Made by a program: the position numbers and the translations under genes. Positions 8,759-16,554 of a DNA stretch of 34,404 nucleotides are shown piece by piece. Numbering within the stretch: the first letter of the stretch is position 1; every line of letters begins with the position of its first letter. The notes beneath the pieces were generated by a model that was not told the origin of the DNA, searched no databases, and saw nothing but the letters and a program-made list of their open reading frames with translations. Source of the DNA: an uncultured bacterium (lineage in GTDB: Bacteria > Bacillota_I > Bacilli_A > RF39 > UBA660). The stretch is from assembly GCA_947169285.1 (NCBI GenBank), contig CAMVPB010000010.1, positions 1 through 34,404 of the forward strand. Direction: 5' to 3'.

Positions 8759-11152
8759 ATGTATAAACACACTGAAATAGAAAAAAAATGGCAAGAGTAT
8801 TGGGAAGAAAAAAAGATATTTAAAACTGATACAAAAGATTTTTCAAAACCTAAATTTTATTGTCTTGATATGTTTCCTTATCCATCAGGAGTAGGACTTC
8901 ATGCTGGACATCCAGAAGGGTATACTGCAAGTGATATTGTATCACGTATGAAAAGAATGCAAGGATATAATGTACTTCATCCAATGGGATTTGATTCTTT
9001 TGGATTACCTGCAGAACAATTTGCTATTTCAACAGGTAATCATCCTGCAATATTTACAAATCAAAATATTAAAACATTTACTTCTCAATTAAAATCATTA
9101 GGTTTTAGTTATGATTGGGATAGATGTGTATCTACTTCTGATCCTAAATTTTATAAATGGACTGAATGGATTTTTAAAGAGTTATTTAATAGTGGATATG
9201 CTAAATATATAGATATGCCTGTTAATTGGTGCGAAGAACTTGGAACAGTACTAGCTAATGACGAAGTAATTGATGGTAAGAGTGAAAGAGGAGGTTATCC
9301 AGTAATTCGTAAAAATATGAAACAATGGGTAATAGATATTCCAGCTTTTGCTGAAAGATTACTTGAAGGATTAAATGAAGTTGATTGGCCAGAATCTACT
9401 AAAGAAATTCAAAGAAATTGGATAGGTAAAAGTATTGGTGCTGAAGTTAATTTTAAAGTAGATAATACTGATTATACATTTACAGTATTTACAACTAGAT
9501 GTGATACTTTATTTGGAGCTACTTATTGTGTTCTTTCACCAGAACATAAATTGGTTGACATTATAACAACTCCTGATAAAAAAGAAGAAGTAGATACTTA
9601 TAAGAAAGAATGTGCCACTAAGTCTGATTTAGAGAGAACTGAGCTTAATAAAGATAAAACAGGTGTATTTACAGGGGCTTATGCTATTAATCCAGTTAAC
9701 AATAAAAGAATTCCTATTTGGATTAGTGATTATGTACTTTCTACTTATGGAACAGGTGCTATCATGGCAGTTCCAGCTCATGATGAAAGAGATTATGCAT
9801 TTGCTAAAAAGTTTAATTTAGAAATAATCCCAGTATTAGATGGTGGAGATGTTTCTAAAGAGGCATACGTTGGTGATGGATTACACATAAATTCTGATTT
9901 CTTAAATGGATTAAATAAAGAAGATGCAATTAATAAAATGTTAGAATTTCTAGAATCAAATAAATTAGGTTCTAAAAAAATAAATTATAAATTAAGAGAA
10001 TGGATATTTGCTAGACAAAGATATTGGGGAGAGCCAATTCCAATTATACATCTTGAAGATGGAAGAGATATTGCTCTTGCAGATGAAGATTTACCGTTAG
10101 TATTACCTGAATTAGAAGACTACAAACCAGCAGGTGGCGCTAGTCCGCTTGATAAAGCAACAGATTGGGTAAATGTAAATATTGATGGAGTTAAAGGAAA
10201 AAGAGAGACATCAACAATGCCTGGTTCAGCAGGGTCATCATGGTATTTTTTAAGATATATTGATCCATTTAATGATAAAGAACTTGCGGATAAAGAATTA
10301 CTTAAACATTGGATGCCAGTAGACTTATATATTGGTGGTCCAGAGCATGCGGTAGGGCATTTATTATATGCAAGAATGTGGAATAAATTTTTATACGACA
10401 AAGGTATTTCTCCAGTAGAAGAACCATTTAAAAAATTAGTCCATCAAGGTATGATTTTAGGTTCTAATGGAATTAAAATGGGTAAAAGATTTCCAGAATA
10501 TGTTGTAAATCCAACTGATATTGTTAATAAATATGGAGCAGATACTCTTAGAATATATGAAATGTTTATGGGACCACTTGAAGCAGATAAACCGTGGAAT
10601 AATGATGCAGTTGAAGGCTCTAGAAGATTCTTAGATAGAATATGGAGACTTTATACTGAAGAAAATAAAATATCAAATAGTGATAATAAAAATTTAGAGA
10701 AAATATATAATCAAACTGTTAAAAAAGTTACTGAAGATTTCGAATCACTTAACTTTAATACTGCTATTAGTCAAATGATGATATTTATAAATGCAGTTTA
10801 TAAAGAAAGTAGTTTTCCTAATGAATATGCAGAAGGATTTATTAAATTATTAAATCCAATATGTCCACATATGACTGAAGAATTATGGCATAATGCATTA
10901 AATAAAGAAGAAGAATTATCTTATTCTTCTTGGCCAAAATATGATTCATCTAAATTAGAAGAAGATACATATGAATTAGTTGTTCAAGTTAATGGTAAAA
11001 TTAGAGGAAAAATTGATGTAAATAAAGGAACAAATGAAGAAGAATTAAAGTCTATTGCTCTTAATATAGATAATGTTAAAAACTTTATTGGTTCTTCAGA
11101 AATTAAAAAAATAATAGTTATTAAAGATAAAATAGTAAACATTGTTATATAA
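8759..11152 (+). CDS. leuS: Leucyl-tRNA synthetase
   Basis: Class Ia synthetase that charges tRNA-Leu, cytoplasmic, 797 aa. The N-terminus ([12 protein letters not shown], then [10 protein letters not shown]) follows Bacillus LeuRS closely. The HIGH signature is HAGH (48-51). The CP1 editing domain includes [15 protein letters not shown] and [16 protein letters not shown] with its conserved aspartate. [10 protein letters not shown] and the [25 protein letters not shown] segment are intact. The KMSKS loop reads KMGKR (573-577), a variant. The tRNA-binding C-terminal domain ends with [13 protein letters not shown] chose ATG 8759 because AGGGAAG lies 8 nt upstream and the length fits the family; the in-frame GTG at 8750 overlaps that site. 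The methyltransferase gene follows after 9 nt. Confidence 0.97.
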   Translation: MYKHTEIEKKWQEYWEEKKIFKTDTKDFSKPKFYCLDMFPYPSGVGLHAGHPEGYTASDIVSRMKRMQGYNVLHPMGFDSFGLPAEQFAISTGNHPAIFTNQNIKTFTSQLKSLGFSYDWDRCVSTSDPKFYKWTEWIFKELFNSGYAKYIDMPVNWCEELGTVLANDEVIDGKSERGGYPVIRKNMKQWVIDIPAFAERLLEGLNEVDWPESTKEIQRNWIGKSIGAEVNFKVDNTDYTFTVFTTRCDTLFGATYCVLSPEHKLVDIITTPDKKEEVDTYKKECATKSDLERTELNKDKTGVFTGAYAINPVNNKRIPIWISDYVLSTYGTGAIMAVPAHDERDYAFAKKFNLEIIPVLDGGDVSKEAYVGDGLHINSDFLNGLNKEDAINKMLEFLESNKLGSKKINYKLREWIFARQRYWGEPIPIIHLEDGRDIALADEDLPLVLPELEDYKPAGGASPLDKATDWVNVNIDGVKGKRETSTMPGSAGSSWYFLRYIDPFNDKELADKELLKHWMPVDLYIGGPEHAVGHLLYARMWNKFLYDKGISPVEEPFKKLVHQGMILGSNGIKMGKRFPEYVVNPTDIVNKYGADTLRIYEMFMGPLEADKPWNNDAVEGSRRFLDRIWRLYTEENKISNSDNKNLEKIYNQTVKKVTEDFESLNFNTAISQMMIFINAVYKESSFPNEYAEGFIKLLNPICPHMTEELWHNALNKEEELSYSSWPKYDSSKLEEDTYELVVQVNGKIRGKIDVNKGTNEEELKSIALNIDNVKNFIGSSEIKKIIVIKDKIVNIVI

Positions 11153-11161
11153 GAGGTATTT

Positions 11162-12031
11162 ATGTTAATAAGTAATGAATGGAAAGACTATAAGTGTTTA
11201 GATAGTGGTAATGGTGAAAAATTAGAATCATGGAATGGAATAATAGTTAGAAGACCAGATCCACAAGCTATGTGGGATGTAGAAAACTATTCAGAATGGA
11301 ATAAAGCTTCTGCATTTTATCATAGGAGTGAAAAAGGTGGAGGACACTGGGAATATAAATCAAAAGTTCCTGATTCTTGGACTGTAACTTATAAACATTT
11401 AACTTTTAAAGTATCTCTTACTAATTTTAAACATACTGGGTTATTTCCTGAACAAGCAGCTAATTGGGATTTTATGATGGATAAGATTATAAAAGCTAAT
11501 AGGCCTATAAAAGTATTAAATCTATTCGCATATACTGGTGCTGCTTCAATGGCTTGTTCTTCAGTAGGGGCAGAAGTTACTCAAGTAGATGCTTCAAAAG
11601 GAATGACTGAGTGGGCAAAAGAGAATATGAAATTATGTGGTCTTGAGAATAATAAAATAAGATTTATAGTAGATGATGTATTAAAATTTGTTGAAAGAGA
11701 AGAAAGACGTGGAAATAAATATGATGCTATTGTAATGGATCCACCTAGTTATGGAAGAGGCCCTAATGGAGAAATGTGGAAATTTGAAAAGAATTTATAC
11801 ACATTAATTGATGCTTGTATAAAAATACTTTCTGATAAACCGTTATTCTTTTTAATAAACTCATATACAACTGGTATCTCTTCAACAGTATTAAATAATA
11901 TATTGAAAACTACAATGTTAAAAAAATACCCAAATGGATTTATCGAATCAGGTGAAATTGGTTTACCAGTTTCAAGAGATGATTTAGTTTTGCCTTGTGG
12001 TATATATGGAAAATGGGTATCAAATGATTAA
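11162..12031 (+). CDS. Class I SAM-dependent rRNA-type methyltransferase (RlmI/RlmK-like, no PUA domain)
   Basis: 289-aa cytoplasmic methyltransferase of the RlmI/RlmK C-terminal type. SAM-binding motif I is LNLFAYTGAAS (about residues 119-129), the acidic motif II is VDASKGMTEWAKEN, and the catalytic region is MDPPSYGRGPNGEMW (about 192-206). These are hallmarks of 23S rRNA m5C/m7G methyltransferases of the YccW/RlmI group, but the N-terminal PUA domain is missing, so the RNA target is uncertain. It starts 9 nt after leuS with AAGAGGT and overlaps the pseudouridine synthase by 8 nt, so three translation-linked genes sit together. Function as an RNA methyltransferase is likely; the modified base cannot be assigned. 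Confidence 0.8.
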   Translation: MLISNEWKDYKCLDSGNGEKLESWNGIIVRRPDPQAMWDVENYSEWNKASAFYHRSEKGGGHWEYKSKVPDSWTVTYKHLTFKVSLTNFKHTGLFPEQAANWDFMMDKIIKANRPIKVLNLFAYTGAASMACSSVGAEVTQVDASKGMTEWAKENMKLCGLENNKIRFIVDDVLKFVEREERRGNKYDAIVMDPPSYGRGPNGEMWKFEKNLYTLIDACIKILSDKPLFFLINSYTTGISSTVLNNILKTTMLKKYPNGFIESGEIGLPVSRDDLVLPCGIYGKWVSND

Positions 12032-12674
12032 TATTATATATGAAGATAATCATTTATTAGTTGTAGAAAAGCCAATAAATATTCCAGTACAAGAAGACAA
12101 TTCTAAAGATAAAGATTTACTTACAATGTTAAAAGAATACATAAAAGAAAAATATAATAAACCTGGAAATGTTTATTTAGGATTAGTTCATAGATTAGAT
12201 AGACCAACTGGTGGAATAATGGTATTTGCAAAAACTAGTAAATGTGCATCAAGACTTTCAGAACAAATAAGAACTAATCAAATGAAAAAAGAATATCATG
12301 CAGTTATTTGTGGTATTCTTAAAACTAAAGAAGGCAAATTAGAAGATTATTTATTAAAGGATGAAAAAACTAATATAGTAACTGTTAATAAATCTGGTAA
12401 ATATTCATCTCTTACTTATAAAGTAATAAAAGAAATTAATAATTATTCTTTAGTTAAAATAAACTTAGAGACTGGCAGGTCTCATCAAATAAGAGTACAA
12501 TTTTCTTCAAGAGGATATCCTTTATATGGAGATCACAAATATAATAAGAATGTTAAAGATAATGAACAGCTTGCTTTATATGAAACATCTATATCTTTTT
12601 ATCATCCTATAACTAAAGAATTATTGACATTCAATTTGGAATTACCTAATAAAGATATATGGGGAATATTTTAA
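12024..12674 (+). CDS. RluA-family RNA pseudouridine synthase
   Basis: 216-aa pseudouridine synthase converting U to pseudouridine in rRNA or tRNA. The catalytic motif is HRLDRPTGG (56-64) with the nucleophile D59; the family usually reads HRLDxxTSG, so the serine is glycine here. The second core motif is TGRSHQIRVQF, followed by GYPLYGDHKY. There is no S4 domain; the protein starts directly with the catalytic fold (IIYEDNHLLVVEKP), as in short RluA-type enzymes. I place the start at ATG 12024, overlapping the methyltransferase stop, because that gives the usual N-terminus; GTG 11997 would add nine residues with no better ribosome site. The target uridine is unknown. Confidence 0.88.
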   Translation: MINIIYEDNHLLVVEKPINIPVQEDNSKDKDLLTMLKEYIKEKYNKPGNVYLGLVHRLDRPTGGIMVFAKTSKCASRLSEQIRTNQMKKEYHAVICGILKTKEGKLEDYLLKDEKTNIVTVNKSGKYSSLTYKVIKEINNYSLVKINLETGRSHQIRVQFSSRGYPLYGDHKYNKNVKDNEQLALYETSISFYHPITKELLTFNLELPNKDIWGIF

Positions 12675-12696
12675 TGTAAACTATCGTAAAATTATA

Positions 12697-12724
12697 TTAG
12701 ATATAATAATATTTGTGGTATACT
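12697..12724 (+). promoter_or_regulatory. Extended -10 promoter for the small Cys-rich gene
   Basis: TATACT (12719-12724) preceded by TGG, an extended -10, with weak TTAGAT (12697-12702) 16 nt upstream. Predicted start near 12731, at the Shine-Dalgarno AGGGAGGG, so the leader is about 14 nt. Confidence 0.45.
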
Positions 12725-12744
12725 TGATATAAGGGAGGGTAGTT

Positions 12745-13026
12745 ATGTCAAGATTAGAAGATGAAGAATTTACGCTTCCAGAGGTAGCTTATTTATGCGG
12801 GCTATCTATGCAAGAAGCAATTGAAGAAGTATGTGACTGTGATGATACATATGGTTATGTTTGTGAGTATCACAAAGACAATCAAGTTAAACATACATTA
12901 AGAGAATGGCAAGAATTAACAACTTTGGGAGATGAAAATGGAATGTACCATTATACAAGGTTTCTTCCAATAAATGAAATTGGTGAGACTTTACCAATGA
13001 CGAAGAAAAAAACTAAAAACCAATAA
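12745..13026 (+). CDS. Small acidic Cys-containing protein of unknown function
   Basis: 93 aa, no signal peptide or membrane segment. I do not recognise the family. The central part CDCDDTYGYVCEYH (about 30-43) holds three of the four cysteines after an earlier Cys in AYLCGLS; together with H43 this could bind a metal, but the spacing matches no zinc ribbon I know. The C-terminus is lysine-rich (KKKTKN). It is very probably real: a strong AAGGGAGGG site 8 nt before the ATG, its own promoter and its own terminator, whose left arm contains the stop codon. It stands alone between the RluA gene and a convergent glycosyltransferase gene. Function unknown. Confidence 0.75.
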   Translation: MSRLEDEEFTLPEVAYLCGLSMQEAIEEVCDCDDTYGYVCEYHKDNQVKHTLREWQELTTLGDENGMYHYTRFLPINEIGETLPMTKKKTKNQ

Positions 13027-13044
13027 GTTAAACTTATTGGTTTT
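13016..13044. terminator. Bidirectional terminator between convergent genes
   Basis: Perfect 12-bp stem AAAACCAATAAG / CTTATTGGTTTT with a TTAAA loop (13028-13032). The left arm contains the stop codon of the small Cys-rich gene, and the right edge touches the minus-strand glycosyltransferase stop. It can serve both strands. Confidence 0.88.
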
Positions 13045-13969
13045 ATAATATATCAGTTTCAAATCCAATTCTTTCTGATTCTATATATATTGGTCTATTT
13101 TTAACTTCTAAATATGTTTTAGCTAAATATTCTCCAAGTATTCCAATACTTAATAAAATACATCCTCCAATAAACAAAATTAAACATATTATTGAAGCAT
13201 ACCCAGGAACATCTTTACCTTTTATTAAAGTTTTAATTAATATAACAATTAAATATATAAATGCAGATGTACTTGATAATAATCCTAAATATACTGAAAA
13301 TTTTAATGGTGAAGTAGAGAAACCTACAAATCCATCAATTGCATAATTTAATAACTTAAAGAAATTCCATTTAGATTTACCTTTTTTTCTTTCTTTAACA
13401 ACATAAGGTAAATATAAAGTATTAAATCCTACCCAAGAAAATATTCCTTTAGAAAACCTATTTTTTTCACTTAATGATAAAATACTTTCAACAACTTTCT
13501 TTCTAAACATTCTAAAGTCAGAAGCTCCATTTACAAAGTTAGTCTTTGATATTTTGTTTATAAATTTATAGAATAATTTTTGAAAGAATCTATTCTTTTT
13601 TTGTGCTTGAATCATGCATATAGAATCGATATCATTGTTTTTGTCTAACTTATTTAGCATATCTAATAGGTAATTAGGATCTTGTTGAAGATCAGCATCT
13701 ATAATTGCAGTATATTCCGCATTAGAGTTTTTAAGTCCTGCATATATTGCAGATTCTTTGCCAAAATTTCTTGAAAAACTTACAACTCTAACTCTTTTTT
13801 TATCAAATTTATATAAATCTTTCAAAACTTTTAATGAATTATCTGATGATCCATCATTAATAAATATAATTCTATATTCAATATTTTCTAAAGTCTTTTT
13901 TACTTCATTATAAAAATCAGCCAAATTTTCTTCTTCATTATATAAAGGAACTATTATATCTAATTTCAT
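13043..13969 (-). CDS. GT2 family glycosyltransferase (polyprenyl-phosphate type, GtrB/DPM1-like)
   Basis: 308-aa membrane-associated glycosyltransferase predicted to move a sugar from a nucleotide sugar to undecaprenyl phosphate. The GT-A domain has IIVPLYNEEENL (5-16), INDGSSDNS (37-45) and the DADLQQDP metal-binding segment (91-98). Two C-terminal transmembrane helices (about 225-247 and 258-284) are typical of the GtrB/CsbB/ArnC-like group. The lipid-linked sugar would feed decoration of wall polymers, which fits with an LTA-synthase-type gene elsewhere in the window, but the acceptor is not shown. Start ATG with AGAGGTAGG upstream. It is second in a minus-strand pair, 19 nt after the unknown 173-aa gene. 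Confidence 0.9.
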   Translation of the reverse strand: MKLDIIVPLYNEEENLADFYNEVKKTLENIEYRIIFINDGSSDNSLKVLKDLYKFDKKRVRVVSFSRNFGKESAIYAGLKNSNAEYTAIIDADLQQDPNYLLDMLNKLDKNNDIDSICMIQAQKKNRFFQKLFYKFINKISKTNFVNGASDFRMFRKKVVESILSLSEKNRFSKGIFSWVGFNTLYLPYVVKERKKGKSKWNFFKLLNYAIDGFVGFSTSPLKFSVYLGLLSSTSAFIYLIVILIKTLIKGKDVPGYASIICLILFIGGCILLSIGILGEYLAKTYLEVKNRPIYIESERIGFETDIL

Positions 13970-13988
13970 AACCTACCTCTTAACAAAA

Positions 13989-14507
13989 TTATTTTCTAAT
14001 TTTCTTGTATATTTTATTATCTTCACCAACAAATTCAAAATCATTACTTATATTTTTAATATTTGAAATAGATTCATTTGTATTTTTAGAATTATTAGAA
14101 ATATAAATTAGTATTTCTTTTAATTCTTCTGTATTATTAACTACTACATCTTCTGGATTAACTTTAGTGAATATAAAATGTTTTCCATCGCTTTTGTCAA
14201 AATAGCAAACTTTATTATTATCTTTTCCTAAACTATTAATAACTTCATAAGTAGCATTAATTTTATCTGGTTCATTAATACAAAAGTATTCCCAAGTATT
14301 TACTTTACCAACACAAATTTTAAATAGTTTTTTACAATATTTGCCTTCATTTGTTTCATGATATTCAAATAAATCTAAAAGAACAATATCTTCTGGAATA
14401 ATAAAATTCTCATCTTTTATTGGAAATTCCAAATTAAAATCTAATAATTTACCTTTTTTATTAACAACGTTAACTATTTTTAATGTAACTCTTTCATCTT
14501 TAAACAT
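13989..14507 (-). CDS. Protein of unknown function, upstream of the glycosyltransferase
   Basis: About 172 aa, soluble, no signal peptide. I do not recognise it. The N-terminal half looks like alternating beta strands (RVTLKIVNVVNKKGKL; ENFIIPEDIVLLDLFEY), with a tail rich in Asn, Ser and Lys. I place the start at ATG 14507 because AAGGTGG ends 5 nt before it; the in-frame GTG three codons earlier overlaps that site. It is first of two minus-strand genes, followed by the GT2 gene after 19 nt, behind a promoter whose -35 region is covered by a perfect inverted repeat. It diverges from the PBECR-like gene at 14632. Function unknown. Confidence 0.7.
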   Translation of the reverse strand: MFKDERVTLKIVNVVNKKGKLLDFNLEFPIKDENFIIPEDIVLLDLFEYHETNEGKYCKKLFKICVGKVNTWEYFCINEPDKINATYEVINSLGKDNNKVCYFDKSDGKHFIFTKVNPEDVVVNNTEELKEILIYISNNSKNTNESISNIKNISNDFEFVGEDNKIYKKIRK

Positions 14508-14525
14508 ATTTACCACCTTAAATAA

Positions 14526-14557
14526 ATTATAACATTTTACATTAGCTTATGTAAAAT
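14526..14557 (-). promoter_or_regulatory. Minus-strand promoter with a perfect inverted-repeat operator
   Basis: On the minus strand, TTTACA (14555-14550), an 18-nt spacer and TATAAT (14531-14526). A perfect 9-bp inverted repeat, ATTTTACAT (14534-14542) and ATGTAAAAT (14549-14557) with a 6-nt centre, covers the -35 and most of the spacer. That is the placement expected for a dimeric repressor operator. The regulator is unknown. Confidence 0.55.
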
Positions 14558-14631
14558 ATTATTAAAAAGATTGTTTTTAAAACTTATAAATTATAAACTA
14601 TATATTAGAGACAATATATTATGGAGAAAAT

Positions 14632-15843
14632 ATGAGTATTAAGGAAGCAAAGGCAAAAAGGTTACAAGAAAAGTTTGAAAGTTATATGCAAGATTTTGCA
14701 AATAAAATGAATGTAACTGTAGAAGAAATAATCATAAAATATGCTGGAAAAGATGGTACAAAAGAAACAATGTATAATACGGATATAGTTCTAGGGTTTC
14801 TAGCGGATTATTATGGGTATTATGAGCATATATATAATTTATTAAACACTGATGATGAAGCCCAAATTAATGACTTAAAGAAGAAAATTAATGAGCTAGA
14901 TGAAGAGTATATAATATTTGAGGAATTAATATATGGTATATCTGAAAAGATATCTATTGAAAAAAAAGAAGGGCAAATATCTACTCTTAAACCTCAAGAA
15001 ATAAAAGACGGAATAAAGGAAAAGAAAGAACAAATTTCAATTGATAAGATGAAAGAAATGTCAAGGTGGATAAGAAGCTCGTATTATGATTATCTTGAAA
15101 AATACAGAAATAAAGAAATAACTTTATGCTTACCAGAAAAAAGACACATATCATTTAAAATAGAAGATGATAACCTCCCACATTTATTAGGAATACCTAA
15201 TGTTGGAAATGGTTCTTTTAAAAAAATGAAATTAATTTATGAAATGTCTGATCCGAGTTTATCAAGTGCAGATGTTGAAGCAAAAACTAAAAAGGAAAGT
15301 GGTACGTTGTCTTTTGCAAAAGTAAAATACAAAAATTTTATGTTTCAGAATTATAGATTAATAGATTCGCCAAAGCCTTTAATAGTCCATTATGATGTTA
15401 TTCCTAACGCAAATAAACAAAATGATTGTGATGCTTATATTATTACAGAATCAAAAAATAAAGAATATAATAGAGCTTGTCTTGGATTAACTTATACTAA
15501 GAAAAATAATAGAACTATGAATTGTGCTGTAAAAAGTATATTTGCTGATAAAAAAATAGCTGAATTTATGTGTGAAGCAACTAAAACATCTAATATTACT
15601 TCAATATTTAGTAATCCTAAAAACAATCCACATCAGAGACAACTAATTGGAATTTTTTCAGCAGCAGAACAATTTAAAATGATTCAAGATTTGTTAGAAG
15701 AAGATGTAGATGAAGGAAGAAAACTATATAATTCGTTACTTCCATACTTTAAAAGACTTTATACTAACATAGAAAGAGTTGAACTAAAAATCAATAATAT
15801 AAGAAGTATTAAAAATGATTTAGAAAACTCTAGAAGCATTTAA
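14632..15843 (+). CDS. Possible PBECR-type nuclease-domain protein
   Basis: 403-aa soluble protein with charged helical N- and C-terminal regions (about 85-145 and 345-400, probably coiled coil). The central part, HISFKIEDDNLPHLLGIPNV (about 168-187), followed by SFAKVKYKNFMFQNYRLIDSP and YDVIPNANKQNDCDAYIITES, resembles the HLLG-containing core of the PBECR4 group (phage Barnase-EndoU-ColicinE5/D-RelE-like nucleases). This match is from memory of the motif pattern and is tentative. If correct, this is an RNase-like toxin or host-interaction domain carried between helical segments. No signal peptide. Start ATG with GGAGA 5 nt upstream. The transglutaminase-like gene follows after 56 nt; both probably share the terminator at 16474. 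Otherwise the function is unknown. Confidence 0.6.
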   Translation: MSIKEAKAKRLQEKFESYMQDFANKMNVTVEEIIIKYAGKDGTKETMYNTDIVLGFLADYYGYYEHIYNLLNTDDEAQINDLKKKINELDEEYIIFEELIYGISEKISIEKKEGQISTLKPQEIKDGIKEKKEQISIDKMKEMSRWIRSSYYDYLEKYRNKEITLCLPEKRHISFKIEDDNLPHLLGIPNVGNGSFKKMKLIYEMSDPSLSSADVEAKTKKESGTLSFAKVKYKNFMFQNYRLIDSPKPLIVHYDVIPNANKQNDCDAYIITESKNKEYNRACLGLTYTKKNNRTMNCAVKSIFADKKIAEFMCEATKTSNITSIFSNPKNNPHQRQLIGIFSAAEQFKMIQDLLEEDVDEGRKLYNSLLPYFKRLYTNIERVELKINNIRSIKNDLENSRSI

Positions 15844-15899
15844 AAATAAAATCAAGAGTTATAAAAACTAAGTTAAAAATATATAAATAAGGAGTAAGT

Positions 15900-16457
15900 A
15901 TGAATGAGTTTGATTATATAAAAAGTCCAGAAGAATTACTTATTTATATGGATAAGAATATTACTTATGGCTTTTTAGGTAAAAATGGTAAAAAGTATCT
16001 TGATGCAAATTCAAGCAATTGGTATGAAGAGTGTCTTGTTCAATGTGGAAAAGAAGTAATTAAATCTGGGATTGGTACATGTTATGATCAAACCGAATTA
16101 GAAAGATTATGGTTTGAAAAGAATAATTATATATTTAAAACAATATTTGCTTGGTTTGAAGTTGGAAGAGAAAATGGTTTTCCAACACACGCATTTTTAA
16201 TATATAAAGATAATAATAAATGGTATTGGTTTGAACATGCATTTTTTGATTTAGAGGGCATACATGAATTCAATACTGAAAAAGAAGCAATAAATTATTT
16301 TAAAGAAAAGCATTTTGAATATGCTAAATCAAATTGCAGAGATTTATTAGATAGTGATAAAGATAAATTAGTTTTATATGAATATCCAAAACTAGAGAAT
16401 AGTGTGGGAGTACAAGAATATTTTGATCATGTTACCAAAAGGCATTACAAAAATTAG
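15900..16457 (+). CDS. Transglutaminase-like cysteine-protease-fold protein
   Basis: 185 aa, soluble, no signal peptide. GTCYDQTELERLWF places Cys61 at the start of a helix, as in the nucleophile helix of transglutaminase/papain-like folds. PTHAFLIYKDNNKWYWFEHAFFDLEGIHEF provides His97 in a beta strand and then Asp/Glu (E112, D117), so a Cys-His-Asp/Glu triad is plausible. The fold family is an informed inference; the substrate (protein or peptide cross-link) cannot be read. Start ATG with AAGGAG upstream. It lies 56 nt downstream of the possible PBECR-type gene and ahead of a strong terminator, so the two may be one functional unit. Confidence 0.65.
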   Translation: MNEFDYIKSPEELLIYMDKNITYGFLGKNGKKYLDANSSNWYEECLVQCGKEVIKSGIGTCYDQTELERLWFEKNNYIFKTIFAWFEVGRENGFPTHAFLIYKDNNKWYWFEHAFFDLEGIHEFNTEKEAINYFKEKHFEYAKSNCRDLLDSDKDKLVLYEYPKLENSVGVQEYFDHVTKRHYKN

Positions 16458-16473
16458 ATAAAAAAATAATTTT

Positions 16474-16504
16474 AAAAACTTGGTATTAATAAGCCAAGTT
16501 TTTT
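16474..16504 (+). terminator. Terminator after the transglutaminase-like gene
   Basis: 10-bp stem AAAAACTTGG / CCAAGTTTTT with a 10-nt loop, running into T residues. Confidence 0.88.
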
Positions 16505-16554
16505 ATATGAAAAAATATTCTAAAAAAAGGATAAAATGAGTAATATTTTATGAG

